Origin: Vibrio sp. 14G-20
GTDB taxonomy: Bacteria; Pseudomonadota; Gammaproteobacteria; Enterobacterales; Vibrionaceae
Length of the DNA: 64,000 bases
Reading direction: 5' to 3'
Assembly (NCBI RefSeq): GCF_026241515.1
Contig: NZ_JAPHPW010000006.1
Span: forward strand, 171,645-235,644
In this document: positions 53,769 to 64,000 of the stretch, piece after piece
Layout of the letters: every line of letters begins with the position of its first letter
Numbering within the stretch: position 1 is the stretch's first letter
Translations under genes and position numbers: made by a program
The notes under the pieces: generated by a model
Database searches by the model: none
What the model was told of the DNA's origin: nothing
What the model saw: the letters and a program-made list of their open reading frames with translations, nothing else

Positions 53769-54152
53769 TTACACCACAACAAGAACGATTAAAGAAATAA
53801 AAGCCACCGCTGCCCACTGAGTCAGTACGATGATTCTCTTATCTACCAGCTTGCCTTTAAGACGGATTGGCATTACTTGAGGCATCATGCTGAAGAAGGT
53901 TTGAGCGTGCAGCAAGCTGCCTAGCAGTGCCACTATGTTGATACCAACAACGATAGGGTTAGCCATAAAGCTCAACCAACCAGCCCACGCTTCAGGGCCT
54001 TTCACTAGCGCACCCAAACCGAAGGTTAGGAACAGAGTGAATAGAATCAAAGGCAGTACAGTCGCTTCGCGTAGCATGTAGAAGCGGTAGAACGGATGGT
54101 TGCTCCACCACGTTCTCTTCATCTCACGAACATAAGGCTTACGATTGCTCAT
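53769..54152 (-). CDS. frdC: Fumarate reductase membrane anchor subunit C
   Basis: This 127-residue anchor has three membrane segments and the N-terminal motif RKPYVREMKRTWW followed by FYRFYMLREATVLP, characteristic of FrdC; E29-type quinone-site residues lie in this part. With FrdD it holds the FrdAB catalytic dimer on the inner face of the membrane. It is one base from frdB, so the operon is tightly coupled. Confidence 0.94.
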   Translation of the reverse strand: MSNRKPYVREMKRTWWSNHPFYRFYMLREATVLPLILFTLFLTFGLGALVKGPEAWAGWLSFMANPIVVGINIVALLGSLLHAQTFFSMMPQVMPIRLKGKLVDKRIIVLTQWAAVAFISLIVLVVV

Positions 54153-54153
54153 A

Positions 54154-54918
54154 TTATGCCTCCTCTGCTGTTTTTACTTGCGATCCATCAGGCTTGAACA
54201 TCGAGATAACGAAGTCCATTGAAGACTCAACTTTACCTTGGTTTACTGCCGCTGCTGGGTCTACTTTCTTCGGACATACATCAGAACAGTAACCTACAAA
54301 CGTACAGCCCCAAGCGCCGTTGTCGCCATTGATAAGCTTCATGCGCTCAGCTTTACCATTGTCACGGCTATCTAGGTTGTAGCGGTGAGCAAGAGCAAGT
54401 GCCGCAGGGCCGATGAACTCAGGGTTTAGACCAAACTGAGGACACGCTGCGTAACACAAACCACAGTTGATGCAGCCAGCGAACTGTTTGTACTTCGCCA
54501 TTTGCTCTGGAGTTTGGATGTTGGTGCCGTCTTCTGGTTTACGGTCGTTACCAATGATGTAAGGCTTGATTGCTTCAAGGCGTTCGATGAACGGCGTCAT
54601 GTCGACAATCAAATCTTTCTCGATTGGGAAGTTAGCCAAAGGCTCAATCTTGAAGCCGTTCGGGTAATCACGTAAGAAGCTCTTACACGCCAGTTTTGGC
54701 ACGCCATCAACCATGATGCCGCAAGAACCACAAATCGCCATACGACAAGACCAACGGTAAGACAGGTCTTTATCTAGGTTATCTTTGATGTAACCAATCG
54801 CATCAAGTACTGACATGGTTTCATCAAACGGAACTTCAAAGGTTTGAAAGTGAGGTTCTGCATCTTGCTCAGGGTCATAACGCAGGATTTCAATTTTTTG
54901 GATTCGATTCGCTGACAT
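54154..54918 (-). CDS. frdB: Fumarate reductase iron-sulfur subunit B
   Basis: It carries electrons from menaquinol to FrdA through three clusters. The [2Fe-2S] motif is [15 protein letters not shown], and the [4Fe-4S] and [3Fe-4S] ligands are in [12 protein letters not shown] and [17 protein letters not shown]. Its 254 residues compare with about 244 in E. coli. The start overlaps the frdA stop by one base. Confidence 0.97.
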   Translation of the reverse strand: MSANRIQKIEILRYDPEQDAEPHFQTFEVPFDETMSVLDAIGYIKDNLDKDLSYRWSCRMAICGSCGIMVDGVPKLACKSFLRDYPNGFKIEPLANFPIEKDLIVDMTPFIERLEAIKPYIIGNDRKPEDGTNIQTPEQMAKYKQFAGCINCGLCYAACPQFGLNPEFIGPAALALAHRYNLDSRDNGKAERMKLINGDNGAWGCTFVGYCSDVCPKKVDPAAAVNQGKVESSMDFVISMFKPDGSQVKTAEEA

Positions 54919-56759
54919 TATGCTTGCTCCTCTTCGCTCTTCTTCGCATTCTCTTCTGCTGCTTTTTCAGCGGCAGCGGCTTTCTCAGCAGCTTCACCGT
55001 ACAGACGAGCTTTAGGTTGAGATTTAGTAATCTTAACGCCGCTGTAGTCGATGGTTGGTGCTGCATCTTCGTTGTAGAACGATAGAGAGTGTTTCAGGAA
55101 GTTCACGTCGTCACGTTCTGTGCAGTTGTCGTCTAGACGTTGGTGCGCACCGCGAGACTCTTTACGAAGAATAGCTGAGTGAACCATCGCTTCCGCTACT
55201 TCTAGGCCGTAGCCGACTTCGATAGCGTAAAGTAGGTCCGTGTTGAACACTTGGCCTTTGTCTTTAATGCTGATCTTCTTGTAACGTGCTTTTAGCTCAG
55301 TGATTTTGTCGATGGTTTCTTGCATCAAGTCTTCTTGACGGTAGATACCACAACCCGCTTCCATGGTGTGACCCATTTCAGTACGGATATCAGCCCAGTT
55401 CTCATCGCCTTCTTGGCTTAGTAGACCTGCGATGCGATCTTCAACCGCTTTCACTTGCTTCGCGATAGACTCTTCATTCCAGCCTTTGAATTCTGCTGCA
55501 CGTTTCACGGCTTGTTCACCCGCTACGCGACCAAATACAACGAACTCAGCCAGAGAGTTAGAACCTAGACGGTTTGCACCGTGCAGACCAACTGAAGCAC
55601 ATTCACCAACAGCGAATAGACCTTTAATGCGAGTTTCACAGGTACCGTTAGTTTCAATACCACCCATGGTGTAGTGAACGGTCGGGCGAATTGGGATTGG
55701 CTCTTTTGCTGGGTCGACGTTTACGTACGCTTTTGCTAGCTCACAGATAAACGGTAGGCGTTCTTGCAGGTACTCTTCACCAAGGTGGCGAAGGTCAAGG
55801 TGTACGACATCACCAAGCGGGTGCTTGATGGTGTTGCCTTTCTGCTGCTCGTGCCAGAATGCTTGAGAAACTTTGTCACGAGGACCCAGTTCCATGTATT
55901 TGTTTTTCGGCTCGCCCACTGGAGTTTCAGGGCCCATGCCGTAATCTTGGAGGTAACGGTAGCCGTTCTTGTTGACGATGATACCGCCTTCACCACGACA
56001 ACCTTCGGTCATCAAGATGCCAGTGCCTGGTAGGCCTGTTGGGTGGTATTGAACGAACTCCATATCACGCAGTGGTACACCGTGGCGATAAGCCATTGCC
56101 ATACCGTCGCCAGTTACGATGCCGCCGTTGGTATTACAGTGGTAAACACGACCTGCGCCACCCGTTGCTAGAACAACAGATTTTGCTTTGATGGTAACAA
56201 GCTCACCTTCAGACATGTGAATCGCGATTAGGCCTTGTACTTCGCCATCTTCAACGCCGTCTTTGTTTTCTACGAGAAGGTCCACCACAAAGTACTCATC
56301 AAATCGTTTGATTGTGTCGTACTTCATCGAAGTCTGGAACAGAGTATGAAGCATGTGGAAGCCGGTTTTATCCGCTGCGAACCACGTTCTCTCTACCTTC
56401 ATACCGCCGAATCGGCGTACGTTTACTTCACCGTTTTCTTTACGACTCCATGGGCAACCCCATTGTTCCATTTGGATCATTTCGCGAGTCGAGTTTTCAA
56501 CAAAGTATTCAACAACATCCTGTTCACATAGCCAGTCGCCACCGCCAACAGTATCGTTGAAGTGGTTATCTAGGCTATCTTCGTCTTTAATTACTGCTGC
56601 TGAACCGCCTTCTGCTGCTACCGTGTGCGAGCGCATTGGGTAAACTTTAGAAATCAGTGCTACTTCCAATTCAGGATTAGCTTCAGCCGCAGCGATAGCT
56701 GTACGAAGACCAGCGCCGCCTGCGCCGATGACTGCGATATCTGTGGTAATTGTCTTCAC
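54918..56759 (-). CDS. frdA: Fumarate reductase flavoprotein subunit A
   Basis: This catalytic subunit has covalent FAD and reduces fumarate to succinate. The N-terminal dinucleotide fold is [17 protein letters not shown], and the FAD-linking His is in [12 protein letters not shown]. Substrate-site HxTxxGG is in HYTMGGI, and LAEFVVFGR is family-typical. The 613-residue chain ends in an Ala/Glu/Lys tail (about 25 residues) that is longer than in E. coli. CRP- and FNR-like sites lie 200-240 bases upstream. Confidence 0.97.
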   Translation of the reverse strand: MKTITTDIAVIGAGGAGLRTAIAAAEANPELEVALISKVYPMRSHTVAAEGGSAAVIKDEDSLDNHFNDTVGGGDWLCEQDVVEYFVENSTREMIQMEQWGCPWSRKENGEVNVRRFGGMKVERTWFAADKTGFHMLHTLFQTSMKYDTIKRFDEYFVVDLLVENKDGVEDGEVQGLIAIHMSEGELVTIKAKSVVLATGGAGRVYHCNTNGGIVTGDGMAMAYRHGVPLRDMEFVQYHPTGLPGTGILMTEGCRGEGGIIVNKNGYRYLQDYGMGPETPVGEPKNKYMELGPRDKVSQAFWHEQQKGNTIKHPLGDVVHLDLRHLGEEYLQERLPFICELAKAYVNVDPAKEPIPIRPTVHYTMGGIETNGTCETRIKGLFAVGECASVGLHGANRLGSNSLAEFVVFGRVAGEQAVKRAAEFKGWNEESIAKQVKAVEDRIAGLLSQEGDENWADIRTEMGHTMEAGCGIYRQEDLMQETIDKITELKARYKKISIKDKGQVFNTDLLYAIEVGYGLEVAEAMVHSAILRKESRGAHQRLDDNCTERDDVNFLKHSLSFYNEDAAPTIDYSGVKITKSQPKARLYGEAAEKAAAAEKAAEENAKKSEEEQA

Positions 56760-56959
56760 AGTTATTCTCCAGTGTGATGCGGAGTATTCCGCTTGTTATT
56801 ATAAAAAGCCTATTTAGGAGGTTCTAAATCGTAGGAACCATTTAGCGCCCCTAAGCCTTAAGTGGTAGGTTCAGTGTAAGAGAGGAAGGTATTCGAAAAG
56901 TTGATGCATTTGGGTTTTTAGGTCGGTAATGCATATGGAGGCATAGAATTTATAGGTTA

Positions 56960-56975
56960 TGTGACTGCAATCACG
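56960..56975. promoter_or_regulatory. CRP-type binding site upstream of frdA
   Basis: TGTGACTGCAATCACG matches the CRP consensus TGTGA-N6-TCACA at nine of ten positions. It lies about 200 bases before the frdA start and 235 before epmA, so its target promoter is not certain. Confidence 0.6.
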
Positions 56976-56986
56976 GCAATCAATTG

Positions 56987-57000
56987 TTGATAACGATTAA
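56987..57000. promoter_or_regulatory. FNR-type site upstream of frdA
   Basis: TTGATAACGATTAA differs from the FNR consensus TTGAT-N4-ATCAA at one position. Anaerobic induction of frd by FNR is established in enterobacteria. The rest of the 451-base divergent gap is AT-rich and shows no coding region. Confidence 0.5.
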
Positions 57001-57210
57001 CCCACAGGACTGGTGTTAACGGCTTGTTGAGTATGATTTTTGTTATCAATGTTGATGTGAAATCTGTATTGATAATTGTATTGTAGAACGTAATTTTCTG
57101 GCTTCATTAAAACAACATTTTGCTTTCATCAATAGACAGATAGATGCTTACAAAAGATGCGAAAAGTGGTAATTTTCGTCGCCTAGAATTCAGTGATATG
57201 GAACTTGATA

Positions 57211-58182
57211 ATGCACTCCACATGGCAACCCGCCGCAACCATTAAACAGTTAAAGCAACGTGCTGATATCCTTAATCAAATTCGCCAGTTTTTTGCAGAG
57301 CGAAGCGTGATGGAAGTGGATACACCTGCGATGAGTCACGCCACGGTGACGGATGTGCATTTGCATACGTTCAAAACTGAATTCGTAGGGCCGGGTTATG
57401 CGCACGGCCAGCCCCTGTTCTTTATGACGAGCCCAGAGTTTCATATGAAACGACTGTTAGCGGCGGGCAGTGGCTGTATCTACCAAATTTGTAAGTCTTT
57501 TCGTAACGAAGAAAATGGCCGTTATCACAACCCTGAGTTCACTATGTTGGAGTGGTATCGCGTGGGTTTTGATCATCATGACCTGATGGATGAAATGGAT
57601 TTGCTGTTACAGCAGGTGCTTAAATCAGGCTCAGCACAGCGAATGACTTACCAACAAGCCTTTATTGATATGTTAGGTGTGTGTCCGTTGGAGGATTCGA
57701 TGGATACGCTAAAGCAAGCTGCTGCGAAACTTGGGCTCAGCGACATTGCAGATCCAGAAGAAGACCGCGATACCTTGCTGCAGTTGCTGTTTAGTATTGG
57801 GGTTGAAGCTAAGATAGGGCAACAAGTGCCTGCGTTTGTTTATGACTTCCCAGCATCACAAGCGGCGTTAGCCAAGATTAACCCGAATGATCCACGAGTG
57901 GCGGATCGCTTTGAGGTGTACTTCAAAGGGATTGAATTGGCAAACGGCTTCCATGAACTCGATAAACCGCAAGAACAACTTAAGCGCTTTGAAGATGACA
58001 ATGCAAAACGTATTGAGATGGGATTATCGCCTCAACCGATTGATCATCACTTGATTGAGGCATTAAAAGCGGGCTTGCCAGACTGTGCGGGTGTTGCTTT
58101 AGGTATTGATCGTCTGATCATGTTGGCTTTGGGCTACGACCATATCGATGACGTGACGGCTTTTCCTTTCCCTCGTTCTTAG
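57211..58182 (+). CDS. epmA: EF-P-lysine ligase EpmA (GenX/PoxA)
   Basis: This class II lysyl-tRNA-synthetase paralogue lacks the anticodon-binding domain and attaches (R)-beta-lysine to EF-P. Motif 2 is [21 protein letters not shown] and motif 3 is [14 protein letters not shown]. The length is 323 residues. The ATG has GGAA seven bases upstream; a GTG six codons earlier is a weaker alternative. It is divergent from frdA, as in E. coli where frd and poxA are neighbours. Confidence 0.95.
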   Translation: MHSTWQPAATIKQLKQRADILNQIRQFFAERSVMEVDTPAMSHATVTDVHLHTFKTEFVGPGYAHGQPLFFMTSPEFHMKRLLAAGSGCIYQICKSFRNEENGRYHNPEFTMLEWYRVGFDHHDLMDEMDLLLQQVLKSGSAQRMTYQQAFIDMLGVCPLEDSMDTLKQAAAKLGLSDIADPEEDRDTLLQLLFSIGVEAKIGQQVPAFVYDFPASQAALAKINPNDPRVADRFEVYFKGIELANGFHELDKPQEQLKRFEDDNAKRIEMGLSPQPIDHHLIEALKAGLPDCAGVALGIDRLIMLALGYDHIDDVTAFPFPRS

Positions 58183-58202
58183 CTTTTTGTTTTTGTTGTT
58201 AT

Positions 58203-58242
58203 TGAGAGTTAATGGTCATTAGCTATTAACTATTAACTCTCA
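58203..58242. terminator. Stem-loop between epmA and the EamA gene
   Basis: The arms TGAGAGTTAAT and ATTAACTCTCA can pair between these convergent genes. No T run follows, so it is at best a weak terminator. Confidence 0.35.
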
Positions 58243-58284
58243 GCTTCCAACTCGCTTCACTAGCTGACCAGAATTCCGGTGCCA

Positions 58285-59172
58285 TTAACTTACCAAAATC
58301 CCAGTGCCAACCACGGCAACAATGGCACCTATCCAAGCGTAAGCATTTGGCCTCTGTTTGGTGTACAACCAGAGTATTGGTAACAACATGATTGGTGTGG
58401 TCGAAGATAACAGTGCGACCATACCGACATTCCCTTCCTGCAGTGCATACAAAATCAGTGTCATTCCCACGGCCATCGCTAAAAAGCCATTAACCGCAGT
58501 AATTGCGAATATCTGCTTATTCATTGGGTTAAGTGCGCGTGAAAGTTTAGCGCCCGTTAAGCGAAACAGTGAGTGAGCCACAAAGGCGGTGATCATTCGA
58601 ATGGCAGAGGCTGCTATTGGGTCGATGCTGGTTTGCATTACAGGCTTGGCAATAATACCGCCCAATGCTTGGCAAATCGCCGCTGTAATTCCCAGAGCAA
58701 CACCAATCCACACTGTTCCCTTAATGGTTTCAAGTTGGTTGTTCGCTTGTCCTCGACGACCAAAAAATATCGCAGTTAACACGCCACTAAACACCAATGC
58801 AGAGCCAATCAGCTCTACAGAAGTCATGCTTTCGCTAAACAGGAAGTAACCAAGAATCGCCGAGAACACGGCGTGACAAGAGAACAGCAAACCCGCTTGG
58901 CGCGGTCCCATTCGATTCAAACAAGCAAATAGGGCGGTATCACCAATGAAGATACCAATTAGGCCAGATAGCATCATGGGTGTGACTAGGTCGGCTTCGA
59001 CACTTGACCACCCACCGGTAAACCAAGCCATGCTTGATAAGATGATCGCGGTACAACCCATTCGCCAGCGGCTATAGGCGAAAGAACCTAAGTGTTGAGC
59101 AGGCTTTACTGACATCAGGCTCGCTATCGCCCATAGAAAAGCGGCTGCTAGAGCTAACCATTCGAATCCCAT
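58285..59172 (-). CDS. EamA/DMT family transporter
   Basis: This 295-residue inner-membrane protein has ten membrane segments in two EamA repeats (about residues 5-136 and 150-290). The motifs ALIGIFIGDTALFACLNRMGP and LFSCHAVFSAILGYFLFSES are typical. Members export metabolites or amino acids; the substrate cannot be told. It is transcribed toward epmA and stands alone. Confidence 0.87.
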   Translation of the reverse strand: MGFEWLALAAAFLWAIASLMSVKPAQHLGSFAYSRWRMGCTAIILSSMAWFTGGWSSVEADLVTPMMLSGLIGIFIGDTALFACLNRMGPRQAGLLFSCHAVFSAILGYFLFSESMTSVELIGSALVFSGVLTAIFFGRRGQANNQLETIKGTVWIGVALGITAAICQALGGIIAKPVMQTSIDPIAASAIRMITAFVAHSLFRLTGAKLSRALNPMNKQIFAITAVNGFLAMAVGMTLILYALQEGNVGMVALLSSTTPIMLLPILWLYTKQRPNAYAWIGAIVAVVGTGILVS

Positions 59173-59228
59173 TTAAGTGTACGTCCATGTCAAAATTTAA
59201 GAGTTGGGGGATTCAATATGCACTAAAG

Positions 59229-59266
59229 CCTCCAGATCGCAAAGGTGTGATCGCTATCTGGAGGGC
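59229..59266 (-). terminator. Probable terminator after the DASS transporter gene
   Basis: The arms CCTCCAGAT / ATCTGGAGG enclose an inner GATCGC-type pairing. On the minus strand the stem is followed by GGCTTTAGTG, only a short T run. Confidence 0.55.
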
Positions 59267-59286
59267 TGTAGTAATGAATTAACGTG

Positions 59287-60702
59287 CTAGGTGATAATAA
59301 ACAGTGCGAGGTAAACCATCAGCAAGCCGACAATCCCTAAGATGATGCCCATCTTCGCCATGTCTTTGCTCTCAATAAGTCCGGTTGAGTAAGCCAGCGA
59401 GTTTGGTGGTGTCGATACTGGTAAAATCATACCTAATGACGCAGAGAAGGCGACCACAACCAACAAGCCTTGCAAGCCGCCAATCGCGACCAAGCTTTCC
59501 ATCGATGCGCCAATTGCAGCGGCGATCGGCATCAACAAGTTGGCCGTCGCGGTGTTTGACATGAAGTTCGCCATTAACCAACACACGATAGATAACGTCA
59601 GTACCACAGCCGCCGGTGACAGCGATTCATAGTCAATCGCGTGTGCGAGTGCAGCGGCTAAGCCTGTTTTATCAAGGCCAATACCAATCGCAATACCACC
59701 TGCGACCAGCCACAACACATCCCAGTTAATCAGCTTGAGCTCTTCTTTGCCCATGATGCCGGTCAGAGTGAATACCGCCAGCGGAATGATAGACACAACA
59801 TAAGTGTTCATGCCATGCAGTTTGGTGGTCATCCATAACAGAATAGTGGCAGCGAAGGTGATGTAAACCACTATCGCTCGCCAACTTTTTCTAAATTGTC
59901 CATCAAGCTTGAGGACCATGTTTCTTTCTTTAGAAGGGAAGAGTTTTTGTAGAAGAAACCAAGCGATGGTGAGTTGGATGATCACAAAGGGTAAGCCCAT
60001 CATCATCCAGCTGAGGAAGTCGATGGTGTTTTCACCCGTTAGGTACTGCAGCGCGATGGCATTGGGCGGTGTACCGATGGGTGTCGCGATACCACCGGTG
60101 TTAGCTGCAATTGGAATACACAACACGAGCGCTTTAATCCCCATGTCGCCTTTAGGCGCAGACGCTACGATAGGGCCTAGCAATGCGAGCATCATTACCG
60201 TTGTTGCGGTATTTGACATGAACATTGAGAACACGGCGGTGATCAGCATTAAGCCGAGCATAATGAAGCGCGGTTCTGTACCAAATGGTTTGAGCAATAC
60301 TCGCGCTAAGTTGTTGTCGAGTTCGTACTTAGATGCCGATATCGCGAGAGCGAAACCACCCATGAAAAGGATGATGATTGGAGACGAAAATGCACCGAAT
60401 ATGTCGGTATATTTGATTAACTCACCGAGATCGTGTCCCGCTGGTGGATTTCTAAATAAGTGCAGGCCTTTGTCGGAGATCATCACCAGTTCAAGCGCAA
60501 TAATCAGAATTGAAGTGGCGAATACCGGAACGGGCTCTAGCACCCAAAGCAATGCTGCTAAGAGGAATATGGCGAGCAAACGGTGTTGAATTAGCGTGAG
60601 ATCATCGATTGGTATTGAATCTATCGGCATGAATAACACGCCCAAGGGAATCGCAAAACAAATCAACAGCTTGACCAGAACGCCAACATTGAGTTTAGGC
60701 AT
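59287..60702 (-). CDS. SLC13/DASS family sodium:anion symporter
   Basis: This 471-residue protein has about 12-14 membrane segments, related to sodium-dependent dicarboxylate carriers such as VcINDY. The two SNT-type substrate motifs are both visible, in MFMSNTATTVMMLALLGP and NFMSNTATANLLMPI, with PIGTPPNAIA and VSTPPNSLAYSTG after them. It imports dicarboxylates or related anions; succinate would connect with fumarate reductase but this is inference. The ATG used has AGGG nine bases upstream. Confidence 0.93.
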   Translation of the reverse strand: MPKLNVGVLVKLLICFAIPLGVLFMPIDSIPIDDLTLIQHRLLAIFLLAALLWVLEPVPVFATSILIIALELVMISDKGLHLFRNPPAGHDLGELIKYTDIFGAFSSPIIILFMGGFALAISASKYELDNNLARVLLKPFGTEPRFIMLGLMLITAVFSMFMSNTATTVMMLALLGPIVASAPKGDMGIKALVLCIPIAANTGGIATPIGTPPNAIALQYLTGENTIDFLSWMMMGLPFVIIQLTIAWFLLQKLFPSKERNMVLKLDGQFRKSWRAIVVYITFAATILLWMTTKLHGMNTYVVSIIPLAVFTLTGIMGKEELKLINWDVLWLVAGGIAIGIGLDKTGLAAALAHAIDYESLSPAAVVLTLSIVCWLMANFMSNTATANLLMPIAAAIGASMESLVAIGGLQGLLVVVAFSASLGMILPVSTPPNSLAYSTGLIESKDMAKMGIILGIVGLLMVYLALFIIT

Positions 60703-60880
60703 GTACAAAGACCCTATGAATAAAATATCTTCAAATAGAGTAAGTTATCTGGATTTTTGGTACTTGGATACGGGTTGTAAAATCGGAAAGTTGTTTAAGG
60801 TTTCGACAGTTGTTTTGTTTTTGGTCAATCTTTTTATGGGGTGTTCTGAGTTTATTACGAACAGCACGGGCAGCTAAGAG

Positions 60881-60915
60881 AAAGGCGCGTTATTTACTCG
60901 AAATAACGCGCCTTT
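60881..60915 (-). terminator. Intrinsic terminator after psd
   Basis: A perfect 15-bp stem AAAGGCGCGTTATTT / AAATAACGCGCCTTT with loop ACTCG is flanked by A and T bases. It ends psd transcription before the DASS gene and works on either strand. Confidence 0.85.
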
Positions 60916-60973
60916 AATATGTCTATGAGTGAACTTGCATCGACAAGTAATATCGACAGGTTAACTCAGGAAG

Positions 60974-61891
60974 TTATGCTTGGTCTGTGTTCTCAACAGT
61001 TCCAGCAGTCTCTTCATTTACTTCAGCGTTTTTGCCTGCAATATGCGCGAAAGGGGTGCCTAGCACGGTTTTCTCACCATTCTGCATCGTTTCGTCAAAC
61101 TTGATCGCATCTTTAGCGAACAGGTTGATAACCGTTGAGCCAAGCTTAAAGCGGCCCATCTCTTCGCCTTTCTTCAAGACGACGGCTGTATCACCTTGTG
61201 CAGGGTAATCCCATTTGTAAACTGAGTTACCGCGAGGTGGTGTGATAGTGCCAGCCCATACTTGCTCTATGCTGCCAACGATAGTTGCGCCAACCAGCAC
61301 TTGTGCCATTGGGCCAAACTCTGTATCGAAGATACAAACCACACGTTCGTTACGTGCGAATAGGTTTGGAACGTTCTCTGCCGTTAGCGGGTTTACAGAG
61401 AAAAGGTCACCAGGAACGTAGATCATCTGGCGCAGTGTGCCGTCGCATGGCATGTGAACACGGTGGTAATCACTTGGCGATAAGTAAAGCGTTGCGAATT
61501 CGCCGTCTTTGAACTCATCCGCCAGGCTTGAATCACCGCCCAATAGTTCGCGAGCTGAGTAGTTATGGTTTTTAGCTTGAATCAGTTGGCCGTCAGTAAT
61601 TGGGCCAAATTGACTTACGCGAGCATCGGCAGGGTGAACGATAACAGACTCGCCTTCAGTGATAGGGCGCATGCCTTCTTTCAATTCACGTACGAAGAAT
61701 TCATTGAATGTCTTAAAGTGCTTTGGATCGCTATGCAGAGCTTCATCCATGTTCACTTTGTATTGCTTGATGAACCAGTTGATGATCGCTGTCGTTAAGC
61801 CGCCCGCTTTAGCAGACGCAAGTTTGCCGACTAGACGAGTCAGTCCATGTTGTGGAATCCAGTACTGCAATCCAACTTTAATCTTATCCAT
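60974..61891 (-). CDS. psd: Phosphatidylserine decarboxylase proenzyme
   Basis: It converts phosphatidylserine to phosphatidylethanolamine at the inner membrane. The proenzyme self-cleaves in the LGST motif ([11 protein letters not shown]), giving a pyruvoyl group on the new alpha chain. The upstream His motif is in [13 protein letters not shown] and [10 protein letters not shown] fits the Psd family. The 305 residues include an acidic C-terminal tail ([13 protein letters not shown]) of no known role. It lies 125 bases downstream of rsgA on the same strand, as in many gammaproteobacteria. Confidence 0.96.
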   Translation of the reverse strand: MDKIKVGLQYWIPQHGLTRLVGKLASAKAGGLTTAIINWFIKQYKVNMDEALHSDPKHFKTFNEFFVRELKEGMRPITEGESVIVHPADARVSQFGPITDGQLIQAKNHNYSARELLGGDSSLADEFKDGEFATLYLSPSDYHRVHMPCDGTLRQMIYVPGDLFSVNPLTAENVPNLFARNERVVCIFDTEFGPMAQVLVGATIVGSIEQVWAGTITPPRGNSVYKWDYPAQGDTAVVLKKGEEMGRFKLGSTVINLFAKDAIKFDETMQNGEKTVLGTPFAHIAGKNAEVNEETAGTVENTDQA

Positions 61892-62016
61892 TGTATTAAT
61901 TTTCCAATGCTATTTGTTGTTCAATTAAATCTGTCGATGACGCTTTAGGGCGCGAGATGTTACTTAAATTCACGCCAATTGTCAGTAAATGCACACATTT
62001 GTTCACAAAAACGCGA

Positions 62017-63072
62017 TTAGAGATCGGCTTTCTTGCTTCGCGAGTACTGACGGTTATCTTTGTTGTCAGCCATGGTTTCAATAATGCGATGGTAGCTAGC
62101 AAAACGTAAACGGCTGATTCTACCGTCTTCTACGGCTTCACGTAAAAGGCATCCTGGGTCGTCATTGTGTTTACAATCACGGAACTTACAACCACCTAGG
62201 AATGGCTTGAATTCAATGAAAGCGTCAGTGATTTCGTCTGGTTCTAAATGCCATAGGCCGAATTCACGCACCCCTGGGGAATCGATAAGATCACCACCAG
62301 AAGGGAAGTGATACAAACGTGCTGCCGTTGTCGTGTGTTGACCCAGTCCTGAGTTTTCAGAAACGGCGCCTTCCTCGATATCTAGTGTTGGCATGAGTGC
62401 ATTCACTAAGCTTGATTTACCCACGCCAGATTGGCCAACAAAAATGTTGATGCGATCTTTGAGTTCAGCTTCCAGCTCTTTGATGCCGTAACCCGACTCT
62501 TTACTCACGAACATCACCTTGTAGCCGATTTTTTCGTACACTTTCAGTGTTTCGCGGTATTCAGCAACCTGCTCATCAGTCAGTAGATCGACCTTGTTCA
62601 GCACAACAAGCGGCGCAATGTTGACGGTTTCTGAAGCAATTAAGTAACGGTCGATAATATTAAGTGATAGCTCGGGTAGCACGGCTGATACGATAACCAT
62701 TTGGTCAACGTTCGCAGCAACCGGTTTTAGGCCATCGTAGTAATCAGGGCGAGTCAGCATTGAAGTTCTCGGTTCAACCGCTTCCACAACGCCAGAAATG
62801 CCGGCCATGGATTCTAAGCCTGCGCGCCAAGTCACTCGGTCACCAGAAACTAAAGTCTCAATACTGCGGCGTAAGTTACAACGGTGAACTTCGTTGGTTT
62901 CAAGATCTTCGATATCGGCATGTTGACCAAAGCGCGTAATCACGAGTCCGCTTTTGGTTCCACCAAGCATGTTCTCATCCCACTGGATAGAATCTTCTTT
63001 CTTGAGTCGCTTGTTCTGGTTGCTACGTACACGACGTACTTGACCTTTGGTTAACTTCTTTTTTTTAGCCAC
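62017..63072 (-). CDS. rsgA: Small ribosomal subunit biogenesis GTPase RsgA
   Basis: RsgA is a circularly permuted GTPase that checks late 30S maturation. An N-terminal OB fold at about residues 35-110 is followed by G4 (LNKVDLL), then G1 ([15 protein letters not shown]) and G3 (DSPGVREFG), in the permuted order. A C-terminal zinc knuckle follows with [14 protein letters not shown]. Its 351 residues are normal. It is divergent from orn, as in E. coli. Confidence 0.96.
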   Translation of the reverse strand: MAKKKKLTKGQVRRVRSNQNKRLKKEDSIQWDENMLGGTKSGLVITRFGQHADIEDLETNEVHRCNLRRSIETLVSGDRVTWRAGLESMAGISGVVEAVEPRTSMLTRPDYYDGLKPVAANVDQMVIVSAVLPELSLNIIDRYLIASETVNIAPLVVLNKVDLLTDEQVAEYRETLKVYEKIGYKVMFVSKESGYGIKELEAELKDRINIFVGQSGVGKSSLVNALMPTLDIEEGAVSENSGLGQHTTTAARLYHFPSGGDLIDSPGVREFGLWHLEPDEITDAFIEFKPFLGGCKFRDCKHNDDPGCLLREAVEDGRISRLRFASYHRIIETMADNKDNRQYSRSKKADL

Positions 63073-63222
63073 AATTTTTCACTTAACACATCTAACTTGA
63101 TGATTGGGGACTCAAACAGGATGTTGCTGGTACCACGTGATTTCGATGGCCCTAGAGCTAGTTTGAGTATAGTTATTTGGGTATAGTACCTCTTTTACAC
63201 ATAAACAAATAGGCGACGCCTT

Positions 63223-63768
63223 ATGTCCTTTAGCGATCAGAACCTTATTTGGGTTGATCTAGAGATGACAGGACTTGATCCTGAAACTCATAAAATCATT
63301 GAAATTGCTACTATCGTTACTGATAGTGAGCTTAACATCCTGGCTGAAGGACCTGTTTTGGCTATTCACCAACCTCAGAGTGAATTGGATAAGATGGATG
63401 AGTGGTGTACGACGACTCATACTGGCAGCGGTTTAGTGAAGCGAATTCAAGAGAGCACGGTTTCAGAGCAAGACGCCATCCAACAAACGATTGAGTTTCT
63501 TGAAAAATGGGTACCAAAAGGTAAGTCACCGATTTGTGGCAACAGCATTGGTCAAGATCGCCGTTTCTTATACAAACACATGCCAGAGTTAGAAGAGTAC
63601 TTCCACTACCGCTATGTTGACGTAAGCACTCTGAAAGAGTTGACTCGCCGTTGGAAGCCAGAAGTGTTGGATGGTTTTTCTAAGTCGGGAAGTCACCTTG
63701 CGTTAGACGATATTCGAGAGTCGATCGCTGAGCTGCAGTACTACCGAAAAACGATTATTAACATCTAG
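63223..63768 (+). CDS. orn: Oligoribonuclease Orn
   Basis: This 3-to-5 exonuclease degrades 2-5-mer RNAs and pGpG, the breakdown product of cyclic di-GMP. The DEDDh residues are in [12 protein letters not shown] (Asp-x-Glu), [12 protein letters not shown] and [11 protein letters not shown] (His and Asp). Its 181 residues are typical. It is divergent from rsgA and followed by tRNA-Gly. Confidence 0.97.
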   Translation: MSFSDQNLIWVDLEMTGLDPETHKIIEIATIVTDSELNILAEGPVLAIHQPQSELDKMDEWCTTTHTGSGLVKRIQESTVSEQDAIQQTIEFLEKWVPKGKSPICGNSIGQDRRFLYKHMPELEEYFHYRYVDVSTLKELTRRWKPEVLDGFSKSGSHLALDDIRESIAELQYYRKTIINI

Positions 63769-63885
63769 TCGAATAAAATGATCACGTTTATCTAACTTTT
63801 CAGGGACATAAGAGCCGTTTTTTTTGCAAATCTGCGTGCTTTTACAGCAGTTGAGTAAAAACTTTCGTAATTTTGCATTAAGGAC

Positions 63886-63913
63886 TTGCATCACAAAAAA
63901 ATGCTCTTATAAT
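63886..63913 (+). promoter_or_regulatory. Promoter of the tRNA-Gly operon
   Basis: TTGCAT (-35) and TATAAT (-10) are spaced by 16 bases, followed by the GC-rich discriminator TCGCAGCCC, as at stringently controlled stable-RNA promoters. Confidence 0.72.
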
Positions 63914-63947
63914 TCGCAGCCCTGAACGGCGAAAGACGTTTCAGTTT

Positions 63948-64000
63948 GCGATACTAGCTCAGTTGGTAGAGCGCAACCTTGCCAAGGTTGAGGTCATCGG
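63948..64000 (+). tRNA. tRNA-Gly(GCC), 5-prime part
   Basis: The sequence folds as acceptor strand GCGATAC, U8 A9, D arm GCTC/GAGC with AGTTGGTA, and anticodon arm CAACC-TTGCCAA-GGTTG with anticodon GCC. Then come variable loop AGGTC and the start of the T stem. The window ends before the T loop and the 3-prime acceptor strand. Confidence 0.93.

Overview
The window is a stretch of a gammaproteobacterial chromosome that reads as Vibrio, most likely of the Splendidus clade. This rests on the housekeeping genes (cysE-gpsA-secB, gpmI, groESL, epmB/efp, frdABCD, epmA, psd-rsgA-orn followed by tRNA-Gly), on their close fit to Vibrio protein sequences, and on many short intergenic repeats. The species is inferred; I could not search a database.

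Layout. (1) 1-5333: minus-strand housekeeping genes envC, cysE, gpsA, secB and a rhodanese, separated by repeat arrays. (2) 5584-14454: a complete group 4 capsule-type export module on the plus strand, gfcA-gfcB-gfcC-gfcD, then a JUMPstart/ops leader, then wza-wzb-wzc. (3) 15061-18678: a small phage-like island holding a holin-like protein, a T7-lysozyme-type amidase and an unknown 138-residue protein on the minus strand. Divergent from these are a phage-type replication protein with four 21-bp internal repeats and a small orphan gene. (4) 18679-41593: a second ops-containing leader and one long plus-strand glycan operon. It encodes UDP-ManNAcA synthesis (wecB, wecC), CMP-pseudaminic acid synthesis (pseB, C, F, a fused pseG-pseH, pseI), a flippase, a polymerase, three glycosyltransferases, a bi-domain oxidoreductase with a heparinase II/III-like protein, and a bacillosamine-type set (pglC, D, E, F homologues). 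(5) 41909-64000: core genes gpmI, ogt, a MATE pump, groESL, a surface-repeat protein, a diguanylate cyclase, an MgtC-like protein, epmB/efp, frdDCBA, epmA, an EamA exporter, a DASS transporter, psd, rsgA, orn and the start of tRNA-Gly(GCC).

How the genes work together. Regions 2 and 4 together look like one acidic surface polysaccharide system. The PglC-like phosphoglycosyltransferase would load a diacetamido-trideoxyhexose on the lipid carrier, and the three transferases would add sugars including ManNAcA and pseudaminic acid. Wzx and Wzy would flip and polymerise the units, and Wza/Wzb/Wzc with the Gfc proteins would export the chain. Both halves begin with a leader carrying an RfaH-recruiting ops element, and terminators inside the first half suit antitermination control. 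All three EF-P genes present (efp, epmA, epmB) fit the lysylation pathway, interleaved with fumarate reductase.

The least explained features are the phage-derived lysis/replication island lodged between the export genes and the glycan operon, and a strand-polarised repeat family (core AGATGCGAGTAACGAGATG). The repeat sits directly after stop codons, reads in the sense of the gene it follows, in some cases supplies the stop codon and last residues, and is absent from the glycan operon.
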